DNA of 64,000 nucleotides, taken from positions 124,001 through 188,000 of the forward strand of contig VWYX01000662.1 in NCBI GenBank assembly GCA_013396525.1, in the 5' to 3' direction. The translations under genes and the position numbers were made by a program. The first letter of the stretch is position 1; the number at the start of each line of letters is the position of its first letter. The notes beneath the pieces were generated by a model. That model had not been told where the DNA came from. It did no database searches and was given only the letters and a program-made list of their open reading frames with translations. Shown one piece after another: positions 37,148-50,534 of this stretch. This DNA comes from Chaetorhynchus papuensis (lineage: Eukaryota; Chordata; Aves; Passeriformes; Rhipiduridae).

Positions 37148-37340
37148 TTTGGAAGAGATTGATGATCAGCATAGCTCCATATACATGAGCTGCCCTTGTG
37201 ACATCAGCTCCATCCAATGCACCGACAGCAAACAGAGACAGGCTGCTAAGAAGCTTTTCACTTCTACGTTAGGCATTAATGGAGTGAAGCACAGGTGGAA
37301 TGTATAATCTATGTTTATTTTACCATTCAGGAAAGAGGTG

Positions 37341-37363
37341 TCTCAAGAACATAGTTCTTGAGA
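37341..37363. other. Perfect hairpin, 10-bp stem, 3-nt loop
   Basis: TCTCAAGAAC (37341-37350), loop ATA, and the exact complement GTTCTTGAGA (37354-37363). A second perfect hairpin begins 10 bases later. Function is unknown. Confidence 0.9.
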
Positions 37364-37373
37364 ATAAGGCTTT

Positions 37374-37397
37374 CAGCTTAGCTGAAAAGCTAAGCTG
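37374..37397. other. Perfect hairpin, 10-bp stem, GAAA loop
   Basis: CAGCTTAGCT (37374-37383), loop GAAA, and the exact complement AGCTAAGCTG (37388-37397). The sense-strand loop is a GNRA-type tetraloop, normally a stable RNA fold. An alternative, shorter fold (TTTCAGC with GCTGAAA) overlaps the 5' arm. Confidence 0.9.
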
Positions 37398-37588
37398 TCT
37401 CTAGTATGTTTTGCATCACAGAGAGAAGGTGCACGACTGATCAATACTGTTTTTCATGCAGATGACAATGATGCCATACAGTGGGGCTTTATGGCAATCA
37501 CCTGACATCCACAGCTGAGCAGGATGTAGAAAGACAACTCCTAATGGCTGTCACTCTGTAATCATTTCCCACCAAGAGTGCATTGTCC

Positions 37589-37621
37589 TGAAATAAAATT
37601 GAAATAAAATTGAAATAAAAT
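37589..37621 (+). repeat. 11-bp unit, three perfect tandem copies
   Basis: TGAAATAAAAT is repeated three times without mismatch at 37589, 37600 and 37611. Each copy contains AATAAA, so the sense strand carries three poly(A)-signal hexamers 11 bases apart. Confidence 0.92.
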
Positions 37622-40600
37622 AGGCACTGTGCTGCTGTAAATCTAAATAGCTTGAAAATAGTAGGTTAGACTCCTCCAGATTGCTGAGGACATTTTAATG
37701 GAAACATAAATACCATAATCATATGCTTTTTGCATGCATTTTGCCATTAAAAGAAAAAATCTTCATTTTAGAAGGGAGACCTTTATGAACTGGTTTATTT
37801 CCTATCAGAAGTGGAATCAAGTTATGTCAAAGGAATATCTGGGAACTGAAAATAACCCCACTTCCTTTGACTGTCATCTGCTCAGTGCAAAGGAGCAAGA
37901 TGCTGTTTTTTAGGTCGGGTCACATACTTTGCTTGCTGCTTTTCCAAAAAGAAAGGGAGAACATTTTATTAAGCTGTTAACTTTGATTTTCTCAGTAGTA
38001 TCTTTGTGCTTAAATTAGCATGAGAGTAATGAAACCTGGAAACTGCATAGAAACACTCTAATATAATAAAAGAATATGTAAAAAGTGAAATAAGCAGACC
38101 CTGTCTTTCTAGTGTGTATAAAATAACTCTTAGCAATAGCAGAATGGGTCGTGAAAGCTATGAAATACTATATTGCTGTGCTTGGATAAATATTTGTTAA
38201 AAAGCAGGCTTTTGTGCAGCTATATTAAACTTCTTTATTAGTAGTGTCAGTCACAGGAGTGCTCTTAAGTCTGTGGGATCATTTATGCGTACGAATCTGA
38301 GCTTACTGCCAGGCCCACCAGAGATAGAGATAGGAGTTATTACTCAGGGTGCTGCATCCTGTAAATGCTAGGATGTTTCTTAGATGAAGAGATTTTTTGA
38401 TGGCTCTGGAAGTTGACTTGAAGAGCACTTTCATGAAGGGAAAGGCCACGGCACTGCAAACCATCTATCCAGTGACATTTAAAACTTGCAGAGCTGTGCA
38501 GAAGGCTAACAACCTATATTGAATAAGATTATGAGTAAGCTCTTCCCTCCTACCTCTGTTTACTTCTCTTCGCTGATCTGGAAGTGTTTTCCTATCTCCT
38601 GGATCCCGTTTTTTCCCTGTTTATCACCCTTTGCTATCAGAGCCCTGCAGATACCATGCTACAGGGGAAGGTACCACTCATGCAGGTAAATATGTTGTGA
38701 ATACTCAGGTTGCAGGCATTTCAGAGCAGGGACCTTCTTGTTTTCCCAACTCCCTAAATAATCTGTAATGTTTCAGAAATTAATAGTTACAGGTTTTAAA
38801 TCCTTACCTTCCAATCAGTGTCACTCTTTTGTGGCATTACGAAGGTTCATTCCTGTGAGGAAAAACTTTCCTGGCCTAGGAAATAATGTTAATGACACAT
38901 TTGCCATTATGGAATAATCAGACTCTCCAAAGCAACCTGCCTGGAGAGCAGTGGGTTAATGAACTATTTGCAGTTCTCTAATGTGTAAAACTGAAAATAA
39001 TACTTGGAAGTCATTGTGGTATTTTTCCTCCTCTGTCTGTTATAACCCAGAGAAGGATTAGATAGAGCCTCTGTGAGACTCTTCATGGGGTTTAAGCTCA
39101 CTTTAGTGTGAACACATTGGGTATTTTTGTTTCTCTACCCTTCATCCTATAAGCCAGTAATCCTTGCCCCCAGGACTGCCTAAAAATTAGCTTGGTCTCT
39201 CATAGACCCGTATATTTAGAACCCAAAAGACACTATTAGCATTGGCATTTTATTATCTTAGGTTGGTTGTTTTCTTTTGTTCTTCCATCTTGATAGAATA
39301 TAAGACAAGTTTTAATATAAATTCATGAGGATTTATGTAGGCTCCCTATTGTGAAAGTATGCGATTGCACTCCCCTGTTTGGGCTACCACTTTGGTGGAA
39401 TAAATGGCAGACTTACAGTGAACTCTATTCAGGTCTCCCATTTTAATTACTTGAAAGTCCTGGTCTCTCTCTGAATAGATACCAGGCACTGATACTGTTG
39501 TGAGAACCATGTCTTTCTCCATTTACCACAGCCACAAGCCCTGGTGGTTTCTCTTCCCCTCTCCTCCGGCCGGCTTGCCGTGCAATCTGAGGTGTGACAG
39601 CTATTTGTTTGTTTTTACAAAAGCAGCTGGACTCAGAACCTCTACAAATGGTTGCAGTGGGAAAATGCACAGAGAGATAAGAGAGGTGAACTTCTCTCTC
39701 TGGGTTACGAGACCAGGAGGTGAAGAGGGGCCCACCCAAATGTGCCCTCAGTGCCTCTGTTCTGGGAGGCTGTGGATGGGCTCCCTGGGCTGGAAATTGG
39801 GAGTATCTGCATAGCTGGGTGGTTGTCAACTCCTTTAAGTGCAGATGAGAGACTATTTATAAAAGGGGGGTCAAAACCTGTCACTTCAATGCAATATATT
39901 AGTATTTTGAATGCATTGTAACTGAATTATGCATAGTATTTTTTGTTGGCATATTAGTGCCATTTGCACACAGATATAGATCAGTTCAGTGTTTTGTTGC
40001 ATGGATTAAAAAAGAGAAAAACCTTTACTTTTTTTCAGACAGTAGAAGTTAATATTTAATTAATAAAAAAAGAAAAAAGAAAACTATAATTATATATCCT
40101 AGTATGAAACAAAACATGATGCAAAAGCTAGAAGAGGCAATGTCTCAGGCATCAAATGGTTATTGTCTAGCTTGAGATTGCAGTCCAAAAACCCAGCTGT
40201 GTGTGTAATGTGCACATCTTTTTTTCCCACTAATGCCATCAATACAACTTGAAGTTCTTCATCCTGAGAAAATTATGGGGAATATTTGAGTACACAAAGC
40301 TGAAAAAGCAAAGGCTTTCCCATTCATTAAATCAAGTGCTTTGATCCTACTGGTGTAAACTGCTAAAATCTGTTCTTTGCAAGTCCTACTAACCAAAATT
40401 TGGATTGCAAACTGATGTTGTGCCTCACTTGAGCACCATAATTTAATCAGTGTAATTTGTTGTTGCTGTTGACTGTGGCCTTTCCTAAATAGAATACAAA
40501 TTTATGATTTTTTTTGTCTTTTATGTCCCTCCAGTCAACCCATCTGTTCCTCTTTGGTGAAGGATTCAGGTTTCTCCTTTCCAAGTACTTGAAGAACTAG

Positions 40601-43600
40601 GGATTTTTCTTTTTAGATTTATCTGGTTATGGGAGAGGGATGCACAGGAAGAGCTTGGAGAGAGTGCTGTGTTTTCACCAAATCTGAGCTTTTTACTTTC
40701 TAAAATTAAAAATGCAACTCGAAGTTGGATCTTTAATGTAGTTTAATGGATGGGCAGTAAAATGTTCTTCTAATGTTGGAGGGTTTGAAGAGTTTTTCCT
40801 TCTTTTCTATTTTTATGAATGATATCTCCTTCACAGATGAGACAAACTATATTTAACTACATTGTTTATCCTTATGGCCAGTCTTGTTTGTTTATGTGAC
40901 TTACAAATCATCCTGCTTATGGCCAAAGTGTTTTGTCACTGGCGGAAGTGGAGGAGTCGAATTGTGGGGAGGAATCCTCTGCAGTAAACTTCAGGAAGGA
41001 AAACAGCATCACTTCATACAGGTTGCAGGGGGAAGTGGTAAATTCCTTTTAACATATTGTAAACTCATTGAATGAATGTGTATGAAACATACCACACTGG
41101 CAGCCCTGGAAACTGAGAAATTGCTGAAAGATCTCACTTCAGTTTGTTCTTGGTCAGAAAGCTGAAAAACAGTGCTTTTCCACTCATCACTCAGAAAACA
41201 ATGTGTATTCCCACAGCCTTGTGCTTCATGATATGTTGTTAAAGAATTGGTTTATAAGGTGTTTGAAATCTTGGTCCTTAAGGCTCAAACACTGTGATGT
41301 GAAACATTGAAAGGTTTCTTGCATGACCTATTTTATATGATAAGGTATTTCTGAAAAACATGAGACTTATTTCTAAAATCAGACTTACTTACTTGCCATG
41401 AAATTTTTTCATTCTTTAAAATACTAGTGGCATTTAAATAGCTCTTCAATTTGATGTGTTCATAGCAGTCTTTCTTACATGATGGATATATCAAATGTTA
41501 TTATGGTAAATAGATGACATATTTGTAATGGACAGGTAATTTCATCTTCCCAGAGTTTAGACAGTGATATAACATATAAGACTTAATTTATGAAAGAAAA
41601 AGCAGAGGAGCAGATTTTGCTTCATTTTAATTCGTGTGTATAGTTTTGTAACAATAATGCGTGGCATGCCTGAGTTGCATTGCTTTCTGTAATGAAATGT
41701 CTTCTGTGTGCAACAATTCGTTGTTGATTACAGCCTTCCCTCATTCCTGGGTTTCCATTTAAAAGGAAGCACAGTACAAACTGGGATGAAAAGAGAACAC
41801 ATAATTTCTACTACCAACATTTAAAAAAAGCAATTAGACTTCAAGGGATGTGAGAACTAATGTCCCTCAGACTTCTCATTTCCACTTATCTTTGGGAGGG
41901 AAAGAGCTCTGACCTGGCAAACAAAGAAGACAGAAAATATTAGCATTGGTCTTTATTTCCCAAGACATAGTTCATGGCTCATTAATAGTTGTAGTATATG
42001 TTACTGGGTGTTATATGCTGCAGAGAAAACAAGCAGAAGTTGCCTGTCGTTACTTTATAATTGTGTTAGTAGATATAGTGTGGAAAAAAAAGAAAAAAGG
42101 AGAAGAAGAAAGTTTAGCAGTGTGTTGTTTTGTACATCATCTTAAACTGTGCTGTGTCTGCCAGCTTAAGATAAAGTCTATGCATATTGGCTAAAATGTC
42201 AAATTAACCCGCTCTTTTTTAGGATTGCTAAATGCCCATCAAGGAATGGAGAGTTGTGCTGAAGCTATTTTAATTAGCAAAGTGTGATTTAAAGGTTGCT
42301 AAAATCAAAAAGAGCTTATTCATTTTTCATCAATAATAATTTTTCTTAATATTTCATCAAAACCTGCTGATTTGGAGACCACCTTCTGGGCTTTGATTCA
42401 TTATGACTGCAGACATAATTTAATTTTTTTCCCCTTTCCTCATTCTGTGATATGCTCTTTCATCTTTGAGACATTGTTAAGATGTTTCTAACATTCACAG
42501 ATTGCTAATTGATCCCACTTTTTTAAATCTGTACTTAAGACAGAGGCTTCTTTTCTGTGGAAACAGTTTTCCATGAATTTGCTTTTATTAATGTTTTTTT
42601 CAATCTCTGTGTCTGATAAAGTATAAGTTCTCAAACAGACATTGAAAATGGAGGACGTGTGGGGTTTTATATATGGCAAGTGAGGTAAAAATATTAGAGA
42701 CATGTTAGAGGGAAATCAGGAATTGGTAGAGTTATTAAGATTGTGCAGTTGCTACATTAGGCCTTTATAGTTCATCTAGAACTAACCTGGTATTAAAACA
42801 GTGCTGTAAGTAGTGGGTTTTTGTCTAACTCTTTGGGGGATCATGGAGAAGAGCAATTATGGGAATTTATGCAAAGGCATTTTGTGAAAGGATGTACAAT
42901 TAAAAGAAATTGCTCCTTTCACTTTAGTAGGGCTGTTCATCTAAGTTTTGTCTACATTATCATACTCTGGTAATTTCTAGTCCCCAGATGCGTTTCTGTT
43001 ACTATTTTAAGTTGAGCTTCATAACCTGTTTCTTCTTGGAAGATTTCCCTGTAGAGTAGTGTCCAGAAAACTTTCCATTTGGGTTCCTTGTTAAAACAAA
43101 AACTGGTTGGTTACTCAGCATAGTGGATTGGAGCAGCCCAAGTGCCGTGGGCTGTACCCTGATCCTTTTCTGTGAGAGGCTGGAAAACTGTCACAGTCTT
43201 CATTTTCCTTTACTCATCTCTCACTTGTGAAACATGTGTCACACTGGGTGGTGGGTGCACCTGGTGTCCGTTCTGTGAAGGCACAGTGAGCTGGAGCAGG
43301 GCCATCTTTTTCTTTTCTTCCTGTAGCCATTTTCCTCAATTCAGTCTAATTAGAATTTCAGAAGCGTCTTCTATGTCTTGCTTAGATGGTCAGAGCTGAG
43401 TTGTTTGTCCTGTGAAGCCACACTGAACAGTTCAGGCAGACTGAATTTCATTAGCTTTCATTAGTTGCTCTGTTCTGATGTAGTTAAAAGTGCTGCAGCT
43501 CAAGATGTCAGAATTTAGCAGGAAAATAGGTAAAACCAACATACCATTCAGTGTCAGGAATAATCCTACTTTATTGGAGCTCACACTTGTGTTTTTTATT

Positions 43601-43646
43601 ATTCCTTTTCATGGCTCAGATGCCTCCATCTTTTATGTAGCATGTC

Positions 43647-43710
43647 CTAGATTGGACTAGATGATGTTAAAGGTCTTTTCCAACCTAGTTCATTCTGTGA
43701 TTCTATGATG
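43647..43710 (+). mobile_element. CR1 LINE 3' tail fragment
   Basis: This is a plus-orientation CR1 tail: attggactagatgatgttaa, aggtcttttccaacctagtt, then the terminal octamer-like repeats attctgtg and attctatg. The 8-base terminal repeats are the hallmark of the CR1 3' end. Only about 65 bases are recognisable. It lies 150 bases from a CR1 piece in the opposite orientation, so two separate insertions are likely. Confidence 0.88.
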
Positions 43711-43857
43711 TGTGTGTTCACATTCAGTAGAGCACACGCCCATGTGCAGAATGAAGTGCAGATACAAGAATGTGTTTAGCTGTGACGGAATTTTTATGTG
43801 TGTCTTTCTGTTTGTCTACATGTTTTTGTATTTAGAAAATCTCTAAAAATTCCTCTG

Positions 43858-44146
43858 CTCCAGAGGAAGTGACCTCCAGAAGTCATCTAGTCCAACCCCC
43901 TGCTCAGAGTGGGTTTGGTCAGGTCAGGTTGCTCAGGGCTGCAGTTGTGTCCTGAAAATCTCTGAGGATGGAGATTTCATTCGGCTGCCTGGGTGCCTGT
44001 TCCAGTATTTGACCAGCTTCATGCAAGCTGGAAAAACAAAGGCAAAAAGAAAAAGCTTTTTATATCAGAATTTCCTGTGCTCCTGTTTGTGTCCATTTTC
44101 TCTCATTCTAATGCTAATTCTCTAATTCAGAGAGGAGTCTGGTGTG
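43858..44146 (-). mobile_element. CR1 LINE 3' region, about 290 bp
   Basis: This is the longest CR1 piece in the window, in minus orientation. On the + strand the order is agtgacctccagaagtcatc, tagtccaaccccctgctcag, gcctgttccagtatttgacc, then tttcctgtgctcctgtttgt and gagaggagtctggtgtgtg. The last part reaches further into the element than the other fragments here. An A-rich insertion-like stretch sits near 44040-44060. It is 5'-truncated and contains no reverse-transcriptase reading frame. Confidence 0.88.
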
Positions 44147-47100
44147 TGTGTAAAAAATAAACAAAAAGACCCAACCAAAATTAGTGAATCACTTCATGTA
44201 ATATTTGGAATATGAATCGAGGGATTCAAATTTTTCAGGCATCAAAAGACATTTTAAAATAATAAGGATTACCTTACAAAAAGTTGTTATCATTGAACTT
44301 TTTTCCTTGAATGATTGCCAACACTGGCTTTTTCACCTATTGTATTTTCATATTTCAGAATACAGTCAAGTACATGGCTTGTTTCTCCCAAATTATTTTG
44401 AAAACATCTATTGTCTCTTTCTCTACTACACTCTCAAAACTTGAATAATAAGTCTGAGAACAAAGTATAAGTCTTGATTCTTCTTTAAATAAAGGAGGCT
44501 GCATAGGAAGCTGCCTTTTCTCCTTTAATTCACAGGTTTTGTATTGTGCTTACAACATTCAGTTCCACCAAAAATGGTGCATCTTAAAGTACCCTTAAAA
44601 ATGACTGAGAGCTGTGTGTATTGTTGGACTGCTCCTTCTACATGCTTAGTTCTTGCTTTTCAGTCAGTCACTTTCTGGTGGGGAGTTGTGCTGCTGTGCT
44701 GCTAGGGCAGGATTGCTGCTGTGTGGGACGTGTGACTCTGACAGCCTTTCTTCTGGTAAAGGATTTTCTGTGTTTCTCTTTTAATGCTGAGGTTCTGCAG
44801 CTCATCTGCACCATTTTCTGGACAAAAAGAGATCATAACTCCCAGAGAAGTGATACTGTGTTGGCAATGAATTGTGAAACCAAGACTTCCGAGCATTTCT
44901 CAGTCGTGCCTGCTGTGTTCATTCTGAGCTCGAATTTGCAGATGGTGGGTGCATTGCAGGAATGGAGGCTCAGAAGACGTGGGATCTCCTTTGGAACTGA
45001 AGGGTCACACAGAGGAAAGAGGGGAAATGAAGCAACTCTCCTGTGGAGTTCAGGAGCGCTGCAGGATGGAGATCAGGGTGAGCAAGCTACCTGCTGAGCT
45101 TGCAGTGACAAAGGGGAGCCAGCTATCCTCTCACCTGCAGGAAAAAAAAGAATAGAAAAATCAGCTGCCCTCCTGGTAAGCACAGATGAGGAATAAGATG
45201 GTCTGTGCAGGGCTATCTTTCATCTAGATAGGATATTTGCAAGGACCCTGAAGAACTACATAACCTTTAGTTAATATAACTACCACTTCACCCCTCAGCT
45301 GATCCCCTCACCACTCCCTGCACTGACACCTGTGCAGTGACACCCTGCTGCTCTTCAACTGCACATAAATCAGGGCCAGAGAGTGAAGACAAGCCAGGAC
45401 ACTATGGAAGGAGAATTTAAGTGTAAAAGGTAGTTACCTGGGCTGGAACATGGCCAGGGCACCAAGGTTAACACCTGTATGCTTGTGAGAAGTGCCTGTT
45501 GATATTCTTCCAGAAACCATTTTCTACAGAGTACAGAGAAGACCTTCTTAGTCACTTGGTTTGATTCCCTCTGTACACAAAATTGGGTCTTACTGTGGTG
45601 TGTTCTATCACTTGCGTAGTGCACATTGAAATGGGGTGTGCTCAACAGCTTTATGTGGGCTCTTTCTCTTATAGCTCTTGTTTGAGAAGAAAACTGTCTG
45701 GTATTTAATCTAAATTTTTTGTTTTATTCACCATGTTCTCTTGAATGAACTAGGGTCTATAACAGAAAGACATAAATCTGAGATTCATGGTACCTATCTG
45801 AGGGTGTCCCTTGAGATCCTAAGTAAGGAGGAAAAAAATATTTTGATGTGTGTTTCTCAGTCACAAAATAGAGCAACTGTTGTGGTCCTTAGACTGCTGC
45901 AAAGACAAAATAAGCTCAGCTATCACCATATCTCACCAGAAAAGACACAAAGCATTACCATCTTCCTTTCCTTCTTTGTTTGTAGACAAATGCAACATCA
46001 CTCCTTTTGTGAGCTTAGTTTAATCATATTTTTCGTATTTCATCCTCTTATTTCATTACTCCGTTTTCAGTCAATTTATATTCTCTGGGTAGAGCACAGG
46101 AATGCCATTTCAAGCAACTCAACAGTCACATTGTTCATCATTCTGCCTGATCTACTCAAACCTGCTCTTCACTGAGGCCGTACTGAGAGCAGACCTGCCT
46201 CAAGTCATTCAAGAACTCTGAAAAGTGGTTTTCCATTTCTTTCTCAGTCAGGTATTTATCCCATCTTAAAATCCTCCATACTTTTTTCTGAAGGTAGTTA
46301 TCTCTTGAATACATATCTCTCTCTAGTAGGAGAAGAAATAACTTTTGTTCTTCTCTTGGCCTTGTTTTTGATGGGTGTTTTCCATTTGTAAGAAACCTAC
46401 AGCATTTCACAAGGTTCTGCACAGTCTGTCCTAATTTCATATTATGCCTGTCAGCGTTACCTGAGCACCTCTTCAGAGGAGGTCTACAGGACATTGTGTC
46501 TGTTTGTCATGTGAGGCTGAATGTGGGCATCCAGAAGGAAAACTGTCATTCCTACAGATGGAGCCAAGTCTTGGTAGCTGTGGCTGCAATATTTTATTCC
46601 TTACAGATGAGCGCTGAAAAGGACTTCTGCACATTCAGCAGCTGGGTGCACAGTCTCTGGCATTCAAGCTAGGCAGTGTAAGATTTGATTTTTCTTTTTT
46701 GTTGTTATTGGTTTTTATGATTGGTAGTGTAGTGATCATTAATATTTCACTGGCATTTATTATAAAAGAGAATTATATTGTAATGTTAGAGGGAAATGTT
46801 GAAACTTGTATGTGATTTTAAATTGCTGTGTATCTTATCTGACAAATTGTGCTAGTGTATAGGAAATAAAAGGAGCTAAGAGAAGTTTAAACTCATGTGA
46901 GCAGAGGAAGGCAATTTTTTACAGTAAATAAATACAATATTTAGAAGGATTACATGAGGGAAGTGGTTGATGTGAGAGGAACATGTCAAAATAGGAGGAA
47001 ATGAATGTTAGAAGCATCAGCCTGAGAACTAAGGATGAGAATGAGGTTGCGTGCCTAAGGCAAAGATCTCCCAGACTTTGGACTTTGTGATGACAAGAAG

Positions 47101-48956
47101 GTGGGATGAAGATGGTTACAGGGGGTAAAGAAAGGTAATAATTACATTTCAGCAATCCTTAATGTATGTCAGTAAGATCCTTGACTGTGATATAATTCAC
47201 ACACAATTCACCAGAATACATCCAATTAAATTCTGCTATAATACTTTTCCCTCCCCATATGAGCTCTCTTCCAAGATCCACCTGAGTTTAGGCAAAGATA
47301 TCTGAGCTCATTTATTCCCACCCTGCAACTTCAGCAGTGCCACAGATACAAAAATGAAGCCTTGACTGCTGCATCCCATTTGATATCACATCAGAACAAT
47401 TTAAAGAGGCATAAAACAGCAGGAGCTGCAATGTAGGTGTTCAGGTTCTTGCTGCTCGGTCACATTACTATCTTGCTGTAACTGCAAGGGTGTTGCAAAC
47501 TTGATTAAAAAAATTAATGATGAGAAACAAAGGGATGAGCAAAGAGACTAAAAGAAAAAAGTGAAGAAACCGTGCAAGAAGTTTATTGCATGCAAGTCAT
47601 CCAATTATCCCTCAGAGCCCACATCCCTTGTCTAATTGCCTAAGTTGATCCTTCAGGACTGAATGGATTAAATGAAATAGCAGGGCTGGTGGAAAGCAGC
47701 CTATGGGAGGCATTTTGTGAACAGGCTTGCTTGAACAGCAGAATAGAGTTTCTATTTGCTTCTGTTTGTCTGGGCCTTCTGTTATCAAAAGAGGAGTGAA
47801 AAATGAAAAATATGAGGGCTTTTGATTAGGAAATAGTCCCTTTGGCTCAGAGTTGGGACCCTGGGGGATGCTGGAAAGCCTATCCTTATACTTTTTATGC
47901 TGTGCTAGTCTGTATGGTATATATCTCTCTGGAGTCATAACTATATTAAGTTCATTTGAAAAACTGAGGGAAAAGGAAAACTTCTTTGGAATATCTCACT
48001 ACATATTCACTAGATGCTGGAGAATGTCAGTATTGAGCTGGCATTAAAATGAGAGTGAGTGGCAGCCCTGATCCTTGTCTCAGAGCAGTCACATGTGCCA
48101 AACTCACCACGGAGGAAAGACAACTGTCAAGCTTAATGTACCTTAAAGGTTTTCTGTTTAGTACATTCCTCTGCAAACACACCAGATAAGAAAGAGTCCT
48201 GTCTCATAGTTTAGTATCTCACCCTGTTATGCAAAATACCTCCTGCAATTATCCCCTCTAGACAATATCCATCCCTTTTCCTCCTGCAACATTAGTGGTG
48301 GAAATACTACAAAGGGAATGAAATCAAGAATATCCTGTAAAAGAATGAAAAGGAGAAGAAATCAGTCTTGTTGGTCAAAACCTTCAATTTTGCCCAGTGC
48401 ATTGCCCTGTGAAAGAGTACATTTAGAGCACAAGCAAATCCTCAAGAGTGATGTTATCTTACTTTTATTTCTACAATACCGTAGAGTGTGGTGCAGGACT
48501 TTATGGAGTTTAATAAGATCAGGTTGTCTGTCTTACAGCTGTTATGTGAAATGTTAAGATGTAACACAGCATTAGAAAGAAAGGAGGATACAGAGATGGG
48601 AGGTGGTTCATTTGGATGTCCTCAGGTGACATCAAGCTAAGAAATTAATTTCCTGAGAGAAGCCTGCAGCAGAATGGAAACATTATCTGAACTGGAAAAG
48701 GCTTAGCAGAGGGGGCAGAAAAATAATGTTTTCTGAGCAGTCCTAGACCTGACTTATACCTGCTTATGCCTTCCTTACTTTTACCTCAAATTTTATTTGA
48801 GACCAGTAGTTTTAAAAATTCCCATGCAGTTATTTCATCGAGACCTTTTTCCAGCTTGTTCTGTGGTGAACACTGAGATGATTCATGCAGTCATACTGTT
48901 CTGACTGAATAATTAAAACATTTTGACAGGCTGAATGTACTATGGATTACATATGC

Positions 48957-48983
48957 TTCTCTCTCTCTAGATATATATATATG
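48957..48983 (+). repeat. Compound (TC)n(TA)n microsatellite
   Basis: A short TC run passes directly into a TA run (ctctctctagatatatatat). Confidence 0.85.
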
Positions 48984-50514
48984 ATGATTAACATGACGAG
49001 GTCTTATGTGATATTATTTGATAGTTAAATGAACTGAGCTTTCATACTGCACTTAAGAGTGTTGATAGCACTAGATAGTCATGATGGTTTATGGATCTAG
49101 CTGTCAAATTAGAAATTTCAGAGTTAAAGAGAAAATGTTTGTGAAATGTAGACAGCTTAAAGAAATACCACTGATATGTTTAGATCCCAAATTTTTCATT
49201 CTAAATTCTAGTCTTGGCTCCTGGAGGATGAATTGATATCTCTGAAATACTCTGATGCAATGTGGTTCCATTGGGCCTAAATCTGTTGGGAGGTGTTCTA
49301 GCCAAAGCTGCAGAGGCTCCACAAAAAATTATTCAAAGCTTTCAAAAGGAAAGCTTATTCATGCCTAAATTAGAAACCCAAGCTATCTGTATAGCCAAAG
49401 GAGAGAGTATCCTCAGGAGGGCAATTCAGAGCATCCAAGTGAGATAGCTGTCGGCAGAGTTGCAAATGCTCCCTACCCATACATATTAATCCTGCCCTGA
49501 GGTCATTTAGTTACCAAGTTGATATGAACTCTTTAAGTCCAAAGTCAACCAAGCTTTCTCTCTGGGCATGGTTCGAATGAAAGTCCATTCAATGAGGGCT
49601 TGGCCATCCATAGCTCTCCAGGGCATTGTCTGGTTTGCTCTGATGATGTTCTCTAATCCTGATGTTGTGGTGAATCAACATCACTTTCACATCTGCCTTT
49701 GCAATGTTGACATTCTCATTAAATGGAGGCACTGAGGAGGATGTTCACTCACAGTATGGGTATTAAGAGAGAGAAATCTATATGTAGTGCATAGATAGAG
49801 ATACCTCCACAGGGAAAATCAAAACGCTCGAGGAACATGCCTTTCTCTAATGTCTGGTACATCGGATTTTCATAATGAGAATTAGGTGTGTGAATATCCT
49901 TTGAAAGGCAAATGTAATGCCTAAATGTAAATGTTTGGAGCAACTTTGGATGTCCTAAAGGTCACAGATCTGGCCTAATAGCTCCAGTCGAGAAGGGTCT
50001 GCAGCTGCTGTAGGTCCATTTCATATTTGCCATTTCAATGGAAATAAGTCTTTGGGTCACTAAAATGACACTTAGATTTCCATGTTCAGGCATCTGTGTT
50101 GATGATAATTCACCAAGTGACTTTTGGCTACAAGTACAGTAGTGGGGGGAAAATTAAACCTGATTCATATACATGCAAGATCAAGCTTAAAACCTCTGCA
50201 CCTTCCTGCCCTTTCCTCTTGGTTAGATCAGTCTCTGTGCTCATTCCTGTGCATGAAAAGGCAAAGTATTACGTCTGAATTTGACAGTGTCTGGACAACT
50301 ACTGTGTCCTTTCAAACACTCCAATGCGCCTAAATGTTACAGGATTTAAACAAATGTAAGTTCTAAACATCTGTATGTAAAACAAATACTATGTAAGGGG
50401 AATTAATGCATAGGATTATAATAATCAAGTACTTGGACCTTTCATTTGCCTTTCTCTCCTTTCATCATAAAGTGTTTTCTGGGGCAAGAATATATGCAAT
50501 ACAAAAAAAAAAGA

Positions 50515-50534
50515 AGATTCAGCTCGCTGAATCT
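50515..50534. other. Perfect short palindromic hairpin
   Basis: AGATTCAG (50515-50522), loop CTCG, complement CTGAATCT (50527-50534). It directly follows a run of ten A. Confidence 0.85.

Noticed and set aside
44621..45097. 158-codon plus-strand open frame
   Set aside because: No domain, low-complexity Cys/Leu/Ser start, no splice or promoter context. Consistent with chance.
45741..46175. 144-codon plus-strand open frame
   Set aside because: No recognised family. Composition is that of translated AT-rich intron, with hydrophobic runs from T-rich codons.
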